A stretch of DNA of 57,964 bases from Ichthyophthirius multifiliis (lineage: Eukaryota > Ciliophora > Oligohymenophorea > Hymenostomatida): the NCBI RefSeq assembly GCF_000220395.1, contig NW_004086098.1, positions 1 through 57,964 on the forward strand, in the 5' to 3' direction. A program made the translations under genes and the position numbers. The notes beneath the pieces are model-generated. The model did not search any database. It saw only the letters and a list, made by a program, of their open reading frames with translations, and was not told the origin of the DNA. Shown here piece after piece: positions 12,194-24,300 of this stretch (position 1 is its first letter; every line of letters begins with the position of its first letter).

Positions 12194-15100
12194 ATGTCAT
12201 AATATCTAACACCTTAATAATATTTAGATTAAAAAAAGCCAAAGAAAAATTTGTTATTATCATAATTTTAAAAAGATAAAGGAACTGAATCTGCAATATT
12301 TGACTTATATGTTATAAGTGATGGTTAAAATTAAAAAATAATACCTTTTAGAAACACCCGTTGTTTAAAGGTACAATGTATTCATACACAAAATTAAATA
12401 ATTGAAGAATATGTAAAAAGTCAACATAATATAGCATATTAATTTGAATGTAAAATATGTTTTGTTGATCTATATTTAAAAGATTTTTTTATTGATGAAT
12501 AATTATAAGAAATAATAGATTAGATTGATAATAAAAAACAAAAAAATTTAAAATAAGTAAAAGTAAATAAAGACTTAACATGGTTTCCAGTTTGTGATTA
12601 AAAAACAAACTTTATTTATTTTCAAAACTAGCCTTATTAATGTGAACCTTAAGAAGCTCCTTTATTAAGTGACTACAGTATATAAGAACATGATCGATTA
12701 ATAAGTTTTTATAAAAACGAAATAAAAAAAGAACGTTAAAGTAGCGATACTGCATTTGAAGATTATACAAACAATTAAATTACAATAGATAATATTGATA
12801 CATTTCTTGAAAATTAATAAATTGTTCCTAATATAATGGTTTTTATAATTAATTATTTAGAAAATTTCAATTAATATGATTAATTTAAATGGTAAATATA
12901 TTATTTGGGATTAAATATAAAAAGCTTTGACAAGTAAAAAAATACATGTGAATTTGAATATTTTTAAGGATTAGAATTTAATTTAGGTCTAAATGAAATT
13001 AATAAGTATGAATGGTTAAGTGTGATTTTCCTATATTAAGAAGTTTGGAGTTTACTTTTTTATCATATAAGAAGTAAAAAAGCGTATTTAATAAATTATT
13101 TCAAAGAAAACTTTTCTTCAGAATAAAATATGTAATCTTTATTATAATATATGATTAATAATATAGCGTATTCGTAGGCAAAAAATAAAATTAATTTCAA
13201 CATTTTTCCTAACTTTGGAATATCTAAACCTGAATACAAAAAATTTTCTGGTTTTTACATATTTTATTATTATTATTAATTTATATCTTAAAAAACTATT
13301 TAAATTCTCAAAAAAACTACAGCTAATGAACTCAAAGTTATAAATCATCAACCTTAAATTATTTAATGGTTAATTTTATAATGTACTGAAAATTATTATA
13401 GAAAACACAAAGATAATTATCAAAAACCAGAATAATAAACTCCTGCTGCTACTCCTGCTGCTAATCCTGCTGCTGATATTAATGAGCCTGTATTAGAAAA
13501 ACCACCAAGCAGTAAGCCATCTTTAGTGCCTGCTCCCATCTTATAACCTCCGCCGCCTCCTTCACCCCCAGAATAACTTAAAGATGGGATTTTACATATC
13601 TAAAATCCTGATTAAGTTAACAAGCCTTCAAATATTCCTTTAAAAATTGAGTGCGATGTAATTTTAAAAGAAATAGAATTAGAACCACCAGCAAAAATCA
13701 AAACAAGACCAACTCTTCCCTAATAGACTCAAAGAAAAAGTCAGTAAATAATAAAATATATAGAAAAACCTGTTCAAAAAAAAATACCAATGTCAACCAA
13801 AAGCGTACAAGTATAAATACAAGATGATAAAAGCGAAAAAAGTGTCTTTTCTTATAGTCCAAATCTTCCAATTTAATATAATGACTTAGACGAAGAAGTA
13901 TAACTAACTCGCGAATAATTAATATAATTATTAGAAAAAATCAGAAATAATATTGTACATGAAATCAAAAATCCAGAGCCTGATTTAGCAAAAAAATATA
14001 TAAACTCAATTGAAAAGTTCAACGTAAAAGTAGATAAAATTGATAAAACAATGCCTTTCACAATGCAAAACTAAACACTATTGATGAATGGAGAATAAAT
14101 GTATAATATTTTAAATCGTTATAGGAAAGAGATTTAAAATAAAATGAATATTGATTATAAATATGGACTTACCTTTGAAGATCCAGAATAAGAACGTGAA
14201 GAAATTGTCCAAAATTATTAAGCATTTTAGCAAATTTTATGGTATTATTATCAATACTAACCAGAAATGTATAAACAACTTTTAGATGAATACAATCATA
14301 GGTTTCATAATTAACTTCTTCAAAAGCTTGGATTAAATGAAAAATTTTCAATTTAATAAAATAATACAATACAAAAAGCAATACAGACCAACTTGCCCCC
14401 TTTAAACAGCGCAACAAATAATTAAAAAGGGCCTTAATTTAATTAAAGATCTAGTTAATAATTACCTTAGATATAAAGATCTTTAATACAATAGTAACAA
14501 TAAACAAATTCCCGAATTCTAGGCAGTTCAATATAGTAAAATAATTCAGTATAATCTCAATAACTTAATACATTACAAACATAAAAAAAATCTATTTTAG
14601 ATTCAAGATTGGCTTAAAATGAATAAATAATTGAATTTTTACCATCATAAAAAAGTTTTATGCCTAAAAGCGAGATTTCTGGAAAATTTTAAGCTAAAGT
14701 TTAAGAAAATGAAAATAATATTTTGGCTGCTAGATATGGAAAAATTATTAAAAAAGATGAATTTGATATTTTGGTTAAAGAAGATCAATTTTCTGAAAAT
14801 ATTTTTAATTTTTATATGAAGTTTTTATAAGAAAAAAATAATTAATAAATTAACAAAAAACTTGTTTTTACTTGTAGTTTTTATTAAATACTTAGTAATA
14901 ATTATACTTTTGTTACTGAAGGATCAATTTAAAAAGCATAATAATATACTGAATAATTTTCAGGTGAAAAAAAATCTATTTTTGATATTTTTGGATTATT
15001 ATTAATTCCAATTTTTAGAAGTTATTTATAAGTTAGTATAGCTGTTGTTGATTTTAAATAAAGTCAAATAATTTTATATGAGATAATTAAAGATTAAAAT

Positions 15101-15406
15101 GATGGGGTGGGCCTTAATAATAAGATATTATCAAATATTTGGAAATTCCTTGAAAAAGAAAATGATTTAAAATAAAATAAAAATATTAACATTCTGAAAT
15201 GGGAGTTCTTAAACATCGATTTAATTAAAGGAAATTTTAATTAAAAGTTAGCTCTACTTTATGCAGCTTATTTTATAGAAAAAAATAATTTGAATATTTA
15301 AGAAAAAGATATAATATAGTATAAAAATTATGTTCAAAGCATTATAACTAAAATCGGAATAACTAAAAATTTAAAAAATGAATTAAATTATAAATAAATA
15401 TTTTGA
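12194..15406 (+). CDS. SP-RING-like protein with two degenerate Ulp1-like domains
   Basis: One uninterrupted 1070-residue frame. Residues 50-106 match the MIZ/SP-RING zinc finger of SUMO E3 ligases (PIAS/Siz): C56, C61, H63, then ECKIC (C85, C88) and DLYLKDFFIDEQLQEI. The Cys expected three residues after H63 is Asn. Residues about 215-400 and 880-1045 each resemble the Ulp1/SENP (C48) SUMO-protease fold. The first has WLSVIFLYQEVWSLLFY then FSGFYIFYYYYQFI where DCG-x-Y-V is usual. The second has LLLIPIFRSYLQVSIAVVDF and NFNQKLALLYAAYF. Neither carries the catalytic His-Trp or Cys, so both look inactive. Between them lie a proline-rich stretch (near 13440-13720) and Gln-rich linkers. Plausibly it recruits SUMO or SUMO targets without cleaving. 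The SP-RING call is moderate and the Ulp1-like calls rest on pattern; a fold prediction would decide. Confidence 0.7.
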
Positions 15407-16459
15407 TATTATATATATGTATATTACGCTACATATTTTCATAAAATTTCTATTAAAAAATAATTTTCTTTTTTTAAATATTTTTTTAAAAAAGTAAATA
15501 TTATATTTAATAATAAAGAAATACTTAATATTCATTTTTTTTAATAAAATATGTAATATTAATAATATATTCAATATCAAATATTATTAATATTATATAT
15601 AATTATTATTTCTTTTTCATAAATAATTTTTTAAAAGATATGTTATATATTTGTTTATTTCAATATTTATTTGTAATATCATAGAATATTTTTTCATATT
15701 ATTTATTACTTGTCCATATTTTTTATTTTAAAATAATCAATCGAAAAATAGAAAAAAGCCAGAAAATGAATAATTACATATTTTTTTTGATTGACTATTT
15801 TTCTAAAAATAAAAACAATAAAAAAACAATATGAACATATAATATATTGATTTTATAAATTTTATCGTAAGCTAATAATTACTTTTTTATATTTATTTAA
15901 AAGAAAATATTAATTATACTAATTTACATAATTATATTATTTACTCTTTACACTAATATAAAAGTTTATAAATGTAGTTTAATATATATAAAAAATTCAG
16001 TTTAATGTATTTTATAATAATCTCTTTTGTAAATATTATCAATAATATTTAATTTAAAATTAAAAAAAAAATTATTAAATTATATATAAATTAATTTTAT
16101 ATTCAGAATTAAAAAAATAATTAATTTTATTTTATTTTACTAAAAAAAATAAAAAAAAAATAATATTAATACATTTTTTATCTTTACCATTAAAATATAT
16201 TAACCATATAAGTTTATAGTAAATAATTTTAAGTAATAATTAATAGATTAAATTATTTGTTTTATTTTAAAATTTAAGTGAAATGTTTAATAAAACTATT
16301 AATATTGTAAACTAATTATTTATTTAATAATTTAGTATATTAGTCTATAATTTTTTTAATTTTTACATGTTAAGTAGAATTATTATTCTTTAGTTTTTAT
16401 ATTTTTAGCATAACTTTTCCTATTATTTAAAATATAATACTATTCATTTTAAGTGCCAT
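15407..16459. other. AT-rich intergenic tract
   Basis: Mostly poly-A/T. The minus strand stays open for long stretches in one frame (for example LKKLINLNGTQNEQYY near 16430-16480), but with only TGA as stop this is weak evidence and I found no start or splice pattern. An imperfect stem (GAAAAATAGAAAA near 15742 against TATTTTTCTAAA near 15796) is visible but short. Confidence 0.4.
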
Positions 16460-16900
16460 TCAAATTAATTAATTTTTTTAGTAGAATTTTTATTTCCTTT
16501 ATTAATTAAATTTCAATTTAAAAATCATTTTTTATTTTTTTGATTGGTGTTTATAGAATAAATCTAAAAAAATAGCTCTATAAATATAATCTTGAAAAAT
16601 TGGATAAATCTTATTTTATATAAAATTAGTAAATACTTTTTTTTTTAATGTTTGAATATTTAAAATTTTATTTATTTTTTAATAATATTTTCCCTTTAAT
16701 TATAATAATTCTAAATATTTGCTTAGATTTTCAATGTTCAATAGTAACTTAAATTTAATCTAATTTGTAATTTTTTAGACTTTTATTTTCAATAGTTTTT
16801 TTAAATGATAAATATTCAAATACGCTATAAATGGTGCAATATATTCATATTATATAATATTTAAAATTAATATATTATTTAAATATTATTCTATCATCAT
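16460..16900 (-). CDS. Hypothetical 146-residue protein
   Basis: Not recognised. A single minus-strand frame opens with two ATGs at 16895-16900 and runs 147 codons to TGA. Codon use favours it: G sits mainly in first codon positions, as in the firm genes. It contains YIAPFIAYLNIYHLKKLL, LLLNIENLSKYLELLQLKG, VFTNFIQNKIYPIFQDYIY and RAIFLDLFYKHQSKK, suggesting an all-helical Leu/Lys/Ile-rich protein. There is no signal peptide or clear membrane helix. The 283 bases between its start and the LRR gene at 17184 would serve as a divergent promoter. It may lack further 3' exons. Confidence 0.45.
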
Positions 16901-17183
16901 ACCTGAGTTTATTAAAAAATTATTATTATTATTATTAACTCAAAAAACATTTAAAATATGTGGATAAAATATATTTCAAAAATATTTAAATTAATTAAGT
17001 TTATATATTTTATTATATTTCCATTAATAAATTTTAATAAATAAAATTAAATATTACACATTTTTTGCAAATTATTTAAATAATAAAATTCTTTAACAAA
17101 TATTCTTTTAAAAATATATAACTTTTATAAAAAAATTAATTAATATTATTTATACACAATAAAATTATTTATTAATAGTAAAT

Positions 17184-18585
17184 ATGAAAAAAGAAAGATT
17201 AGAAAAATTGTCTCGCCCAAAAACAGCAGGAAATAATTTTTTAAAGAAAAAAATAGACCTAAATGGTGAAGAGAAATATAAGGAGTTAGAAAAAAAGGAA
17301 TAGTAAAGATTAGTTGATGAAAATGGAGAACTGCCTTTAATTTTTTAAAAAAACCCTATCTTTTAAATATTTGAAAATTAACTTTAAGCAGAGTTATATA
17401 ATGCAAGATGTAACGACACAGGCGAAGTATTTTTACTAAAAAAAAAATAAGTTAAAAAATAAAAAAAGCATATTCAAAAAGAAAAAGCATAAGTTTTCAA
17501 AGATGAATTTAACCGAAGAAACTAAAAAAAGTTTAGTAATATATTAAATATGAATTCCATGCGTTTAGGGGTAAACAGTATGATAACTTTAAGTAGTCTT
17601 TTATAGGCAGACTTATATAAAAAAGATTAATCATAAATTGATTAAAATAAAAAGGAAATATATAACTATGATACATTAAATCTAGCAGACAATGCTATAT
17701 CAGACAATGGAATGCATTCAATTAAATAAATAATAGCAAATACTAAAATAAGGCATTTAAATTTATCGTCAAATATGATTTCTGAAGCTGGATTTGAGAT
17801 GATAGTTGATGATTTATCAAAGAACATTTACATAAAAACCCTAGATCTCGGAATTCAGGAAGGAAGTATAAGAAAGAATTCATTTGGAGTAGATGGAGCA
17901 AAATGTATAGCTGCATTAATTTTATAAAATAAAAATATAGAAACAATCCGATTATAAGATAACGATATAGGAGTTACAGGAGGAGATATAATAGGAACAG
18001 CTTTAAAACAAAACAAAACATTAAAAAATCTTACAATAGCCGAAAACGAACTTAAAACAGCAGGTGCAGAATTTATTTTAAAAGCGGCAACAAATTTAGA
18101 ATCTTTAGATTTAGGAAAAAATTATATTAAAATGGGGATAGGAATTACTCTAAAAACATATATTGAATAAAATAAAAATTTAAAAAAATTAAATTTAGAA
18201 TACAATGAATTATTAGTTGGAGGTGTGCGAGAATTTAGAAACGGACTTTTTATATCTAAAAGTTTATAATCTTTAAATTTAAAAGGCAATGGAATTAGAG
18301 ATGAAGGTTTATAACTTATAAGTGAAGTATTGTATGAAAACAATATTTTGGAAGAATTAGATGTATCATTAAATGAAATTACACCAGTAGGAATTTAATA
18401 TTTAGCAGATGCTTTACAATATTCAGGAATTAAAATTCTAAATATAAGTAAAAATCTACTTGGAGATGAAAGTCTTATTATAATTGCTGATAAAGCAAGA
18501 TAAAGCGAAAATGTAATAAAATTAGAAAAAATTGAATTTTCGAGCTCGAGAATTGGAGATGCAGGTGAAAAAAAAAAAATATTAT

Positions 18586-18621
<36 letters not shown>

Positions 18622-19544
18622 TATATACATTTTTTCACAAATAAGGTATATTACATTTTTTAGAAAGAATAGAAAACTTTGAATTTATAAGGTCTATTAA
18701 GACAATTGATAATTTTATATCTGAAAAAATTGAGAAAATTTTATTAGAAATATTAGAGAAAAATAAAAGTTTGACTGAATTTTTAGTTAATGGTAACAGA
18801 TTATCTTTATGTTTTTTAAATAGAGTTAAGAAAATTTTATAGAGAAATTTAATAGAGTTAGAAGAAAGAGAACCTAATAAAATAAAAACTGAAATATACA
18901 GATTAAAATATGAATAAAAAAAGATTATAGCAGAAAGAAAAAGATTAGAGGCTTAAGAAAAAAAAATTAATGATTTAGAAACTTATAAAAACTAATTATC
19001 GCACAAATTGGATACTATTAAAAGAAGTGAAGCTGAAAAAAGAAAAGAATTAAAAAATAAAATTGATGATTAACTAAGATTAATTGAAAGAAAAAAATAA
19101 CTTATAGGTTTTTTTATTATAATTTTTTTATTTATATTACTTTTTAAAACATTATTTTATTTATTTTTTTTAGAAGAAAAAAGTTTAAAGTTTGAGACTA
19201 AAAAATAATAATTAATAGAGGAACTTAACAAATTAAAATAAGAATTCTAAATTATTGAAATCGAGAGAAATCGAGTTTTTCAAGAATTAGATAAGATTAA
19301 TAATGAAATTTCTTAAACAGAATAAGAGTTTTAAAAAAATCATGAACAATTAGAAACATAAATTGGATTTTAAAAATAAAAAAAAGAAGAATTTGACTGT
19401 AAAAATTCTGAATTAAATATTGAATTTGCTTAACTTATTAAATAAGAAAAAGAATTAAATTAATAATTAACAAACCTTGAAAAAAAATAATAATATAAAA
19501 AAAGTGCAATAAAAACCATAAAGGACAGTACAATTAAATTATGA
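17184..19544 (+). CDS. Leucine-rich repeat protein with long coiled coil (LRRC45-like layout)
   Basis: Three exons (introns 18565-18645 and 19108-19173) give 737 residues. After a basic N-terminus of about 155 residues, ribonuclease-inhibitor-type LRRs run to about residue 460: LNLADNAISDNGMHSIKQII, IRHLNLSSNMISEAGFEMI, IETIRLQDNDIGVTGGDII, LESLDLGKNYIKMG, LQSLNLKGNGIRDEGLQLI, LEELDVSLNEITPVGIQYL. The remaining 270 residues are charged coiled coil (ERKRLEAQEKKINDLE, LNKLKQEFQIIEIERN). This order matches centriolar and axonemal LRR proteins such as LRRC45 and dynein-regulatory-complex LRR subunits. A structural role at basal bodies or cilia is likely for a ciliate, but that is inference. The first intron is largely an (ATTT)n repeat. 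Confidence 0.85.
18587..18623. repeat. (ATTT)n microsatellite within an intron
   Basis: About nine copies of a four-base unit inside the 81-nt intron 18565-18645 of the LRR gene. It accounts for almost half the intron and may vary in length without changing the protein. Confidence 0.9.
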
Positions 19545-20100
19545 AAAAAATATTATATTTAATTATATTATGAGAAATGTATTTTTTATATTGATATCAT
19601 AATATATTTTCAAATTATAAAAATTAAATTAAAGTGAATATCCAAAATTGGATTCACATAAATATTAAATCAGTATAATATCAAAAAAAATTTGTTGTCT
19701 TGAAAATCAATATCCTAATTTTTAATATTGCTATTATCGAATATTATAATTTAATATAAGAATTATGAAAAAAACATTGAAAAACCTATTAAATAGTTTC
19801 TGATTTAAATTTTAATCGGACTCCTAAAATTTGAAAAAATTGTTTTTAAAAAATATGATTTTAAAAATAAGATTTCAAAGTAAATTAGTTAAATACATTT
19901 TAAATTTGAAAGTTTAAAATTATAAAATAATTCTAAATTTGAAAGTTTAAAATTATAAAATAAATTTGAATAACAAATATTTATAATAATTTAAATTTTT
20001 AATTAAAAATTTCAAAACGCTATTTTTATTAATATTTATTTATTAAAAATATTAAAATCAAAAATTATGGAATTATAAATAATTAAAACTAATTGTATGT
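19545..20100. other. AT-rich spacer with a 30-bp direct repeat
   Basis: No gene supported. A 30-base unit containing AATTTGAAAGTTTAAAATTA occurs at 19901-19930 and again at 19934-19963 (period 33), and a third copy begins at about 19961 and breaks off. Confidence 0.7.
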
Positions 20101-21144
20101 ATGGAAGATCCCTAAAGATCAGGACAGAATATTGTACCTAATTTAATTGAAATAAGATAATTAGACTCATAATAAATATTATAAAAATAAGAAAATAAAC
20201 AAACAAACAAAAAATATGTAATATATAATTATTTCTAGTATATTCTAAAGAAACGAAAAAAAATATATATAAATTTTTCTTTTCTTTAAAGTAGCAAATC
20301 GCGAACAATTCTAAATTTTCTTCCCAAAACAGGAGAAGACTCCGAGTATTATCAAAAGTCGTTAGGTTTATTTAGTGAAAAGGACATACCTAATCCTTAC
20401 GTCGCCGGCCTACTATAGTATCCGTCCGTATACTATAAGGAAATAAGGGAAGATATTAAAAGACTCCTATGCTTCTACCACGAGAATCTCTTACTAATCC
20501 TTTATTTTCAATCATAGAAATATTCTTGCTAAGTTACCATTTAAAGTTACACAGACGATGATTTTATTAAAAAAAAAACCTAGTTTTCCTTTTTTTAACA
20601 AAATATTTTTTTTTAAATTAATTAGATAAAAATTAAGATAATTTGATTTCGAAAATCAATTAAAACAAAATTAATTTTTTAAAAATTACATACTTAAAAT
20701 AAAGAAAGGTATTATTAATTCTTAAATTAGATAATAAAATAATTAAATAAATTTAATTCTTATATTACTAATATTTATTTTATTAAAGATAATTATTTAA
20801 GTATTAATGCACAAATTATTTTAAAATTTAAAAAAAAATTGTATCATTTATTAATAAAAAATATATTACATAGTTTAGATTAATTCATGAAACAAATAAA
20901 AAAATAAATTAATCAAAAAAAGTAATAAAAATCAGTTAAAAATTCGCTATTTTATTCAAAAACATTTAAACACAACCTAAAAACCTTTTCTCCTCCCGAA
21001 ATTCTGATAAAATTTTAATTTTATTTTTTTATAAAATATATTTAAACTTAGAACGTAATAACCATATCTATAAATCTTCGACTCTCCTCTAAAAATAAAG
21101 TTACTTAATTTGAAAAAGAGGTGTATGAAAGTGCTTTAATCTGA
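20101..21144 (+). CDS. Unknown protein encoded by GC-raised exons
   Basis: Not recognised. Exon 1 (ATG 20101) reads EDPQRSGQNIVPNLIEIRQL and splices in phase over intron 20238-20291 into an exon reading RTILNFLPKTGEDSEYYQKS, LGLFSEKDIPNPYVAGLLQY and PSVYYKEIREDIKRLLCFYH. This exon uses many C/G-ending codons (GAC, GTC, GCC, GGC, CTC, TAC), unlike all neighbours. A further coding patch follows at about 20935-21144: TFKHNLKTFSPPEILIKF, then TISINLRLSSKNKVTQFEKE and VYESALI before TGA. The splice joining them across 20570-20930 was not resolved. Another coding-like patch at 21520-21746 may belong to the same gene. A perfect 8-bp stem at 20414-20421/20430-20437 lies inside the GC-rich exon, so an RNA role for that part cannot be excluded. 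Confidence 0.5.
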
Positions 21145-22298
21145 TTTAGTTTTGAAATCAATAGTATTAAACTTATTATATTTAAGATTATAAAAAAATA
21201 AATTTTATTAGAATTTTATTTTCACAATATGTTGAATACATTTTTTTGCATAAAAAAAAATCTTATTATTATAAATATTCATAGTGTATTTTAGTTTCAC
21301 CAAAAATTATAAAATATTGTCCAATAAATTTTCTTTACCTTTTCTGCTTAATAGAATATTTTATTCTTATTTCATTATAAATTTTGTGTATATATTTATT
21401 CTAATTATATACTATAAACATTTTAAATAATGTTTCCATATTTAATTATATTTATTTAAGGTATTAATTTAATTATTTACTGAATTACTTATTTTTATGA
21501 TTAAATTTTCCTTTTAAGATATCAAAAAGTTCATCCATAAATACCTAATTAATAAAAATAAAAAAATAATTAATTCATCAATAAGATTTTCGGAATTTCA
21601 CCAAATATTTGCAGCTTAAAACTTAAAATATAAATAAAAAAAATATAATAGAAGCATAACTGTCTACTTTTTTAATTTATACTTTTAGCGAATATGATAA
21701 TCCTTAATAAAATTGGGTACCAATTTCGAAAAACCAATATAACTGAATAAAATAAAAAATTTTAAGCTTTAAATATCCATTTATTTTTAGAATTACATAA
21801 ATAATAGTCGAAAGATAATAAATATTAAATTAATTAATAAATATATTTATTTTATACGAATTATTTTGTTATTTAGAATATTACAAATCAAACTTTTTCT
21901 AAATATATTTTTATTATTAAACAAACAAAAATTATTTATTTTTTAAACTTTAACATTATATAAAAATGGAGTCTTTACAAATTAGAATGATATATAATTA
22001 ATAAATCAGTTTAAATAATCACTAAGTTTTTTATATAAATTTAATTTATGAATATTTGAATTCAAAAAATTAATATATGAAATAAATAATAAAAATTAAA
22101 TAAATTATTTTAATAAAATATTCCGAGAATTATATTTTTAATTTTTATTTAAATTCTTTTTTATGAATATTATTATTTTTTAGCAAAACATTTATTTATT
22201 ACATAAAGAAATTTTATTTTGTTTTTTGAAATTATAGTTAAATTTTATTGCAAATATTTGAATAAAAAAATATAATATAATAACCTAAATTGTACAAA
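21145..22298 (+). other. AT-rich tract with an unresolved coding patch at 21520-21746
   Basis: Most is low-complexity. At 21520-21655 the plus strand reads IKKFIHKYLINKNKK and SSIRFSEFHQIFAAQNLKYK. One base out of register it reads IIEAQLSTFLIYTFSEYDNP and QQNWVPISKNQYN before TGA 21744-21746. Both look like protein. No GT donor lies between them, so this is an error, a fossil, or exons I could not place. They may be the end of the gene that starts at 20101. Confidence 0.35.
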
Positions 22299-22403
22299 AT
22301 GACAGATGATCAATATGATTCGGACAATGCATGGGATGAATATAATCCGTTCTAATTTATTTTTCAAGGGTAAAAATATTGTCCGTCGATTTTAGTTTTT
22401 TGA
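22299..22403 (+). CDS. Tiny ORF or first exon, unknown
   Basis: ATG 22299 opens a 34-residue frame (TDDQYDSDNAWDEYNPF, then FQGQKYCPSILVF) ending in TGA. The acidic start has unusually high information for this DNA and looks like a genuine protein N-terminus. There is no continuation I could splice to; the following 1.1 kb is featureless. It could be a microprotein, an orphan first exon, or chance. Confidence 0.25.
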
Positions 22404-23573
22404 AATCAGAAATTTACATAATGTTCAATAAAGGAACAAAATATATATTAATTTTAATGTAATTGAAAATATAAGTAAAATATAGTTCATATAATGTAAA
22501 TAATAATTTCAATTAAAAATTAAGAATGAATATAATTTTAATGAAATAAATTAAATTGTTTTCATTTATAATGAATATATATAGTGCACGCAATATTTGA
22601 TATAATAAATAAAGATTATATTAATTTTATGTATATTATAAAATATATTAATCTAATTTTTATTTTCAAAAACTATATTAAATTATAATTAAGTAATGTT
22701 TATCTATTCTTTATATTTTATCCCTAAGCATCTTTTATAAACTTATGAAAGGATTATACTTTTTTAAATTTTAAGGAAGAATAAAATAATTTAAATCTTT
22801 TTTCAAAAAGTATAATAAATTACCTTTAAAATCAGTAAATACTAATTAAATATAAATTAAAAATAATTTAGTTTTCAAAGGTACTAAACAATAACTCAAA
22901 ATTTATAGAAATATTATTTTTTTTAAAAAAAATTCATTTGATTCTGCATTATTATAATATATCCTAAAAAAAATTATATATACTTTTTTGGGAAATTTAT
23001 TCAGCAAATAACTCTTTATAATTTAAATTTTTTATATCAATTTAATTTTAACAATATTTTTCAATAATATTAATAATAAGTTTACCATATTTATCCTTCT
23101 TGTTAAAACTTTTGAAAACTAGAAATATTCGATTTAAAAGCATATATTATGTAAAATAATATTGATTTTATAATATACTAATAACAATATTTTTCTTTTT
23201 TTAATTTATCTTTTAATTTAAAAATTTTTAATTTAAAAATTTTTAATTTTATGGAGTGTAAATATAAAAAATTTGAAGGCTTTAAAATAAATTCTATTAG
23301 GCAATTCAATTTCTTAAATTATTATTCGATTTATGTTGAAGTGTTAAAAATTAAATATAAAAAATAAATTTTTATTTTAATTAAATGCAAAACAATATAA
23401 TAATTTCTTAAATAACATTATCTTATCTATATAATTTTGTTTTATTTATTTTAAATGCCTTTTTTGTTAATATAGTTATATGAATTTAGAAGAAAAAAAA
23501 AGGATAAATTAAATAAAAATATAAATTTAAAATAAAATAAAATTGATAGAAAAATATAATAAATTATAATAAA
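22404..23573. other. AT-rich intergenic tract
   Basis: I see nothing here beyond poly-A/T and short palindromic AT stretches, such as the AAAATTTTTAATT doublet near 23220-23250. Confidence 0.5.
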
Positions 23574-24218
23574 ATGAATATTGAAGAACCTAAAAGACAT
23601 AAAATAATAAAATATAAACAAAAAATTTAAGAAAAAATAAAATAAAAAAGATTAAGAAAATAAATAAAATAAAAAAAGAAATGTAAAAACAATTCTAACA
23701 CATCAATAAATCAAGAAGATAGAATAAATTTTAAAGCAAATCAGCTCATATCTTTATATGAAAATAAAGAAAAATTTATTAATTAACTAGTTTAGTTTTT
23801 AAATGCAGAAAACAAATATTTAATTGAGAAAATAGTAGAAAATACATCAAAAAATTAAATAATGAATATACTCTAGAACTCAATAAATGAATTTTAAAAA
23901 TCAAAAAAGGAAACATTATCATATCTCTTTATAGAAAATGCAAAATCAGAAATAGAATATGAAGATAGTATGAAAGTAAAAAGAGTATTTTAAAAAAATA
24001 TTGCGCAAACAAAGAAAATAAAGAAAAATAAAGAATAAAAGTTATTAAGAAATGCCTAAAAAATAATGTTTAATAACAATAAATAACAAAAAGGTAATAT
24101 ATTTAGTTAATTATTTAATAATTCTGATAGTGATGCTGATAGTGATGATGATGGAGAAAAAAAATAGTAGAATAATTAAAATGAAAATCTTAATGATGAT
24201 TGGGAAGATATAAATTGA
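23574..24218 (+). CDS. Small highly charged protein, unknown
   Basis: A single exon of 214 residues. The first 40 residues are very basic (KRHKIIKYKQKIQEKIKQKR). A helical middle follows (LISLYENKEKFINQLVQFLN, YLIEKIVENTSKNQ). The C-terminal 35 residues are acidic (SDSDADSDDDGEKK, ending LNDDWEDIN). A basic head plus acidic Asp/Ser tail resembles nuclear or nucleolar proteins, but no domain was recognised. It ends about 80 bases from the stop of the convergent giant gene at 24301, leaving room for only a short shared 3' region. Confidence 0.7.
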
Positions 24219-24300
24219 AAAAAAAATATATTTTTTAATATAAATTAATAGTTATAAAAAATAAATAAATAAATAAATAATTTTTTTTTAAAAAAAAAAA

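Noticed and set aside
15730-15815. Hairpin around GAAAAATAGAAAA/TATTTTTCTAAA as a small RNA or terminator
   Set aside because: Arms are short, imperfect and almost purely A/T, so chance pairing is likely in this composition.
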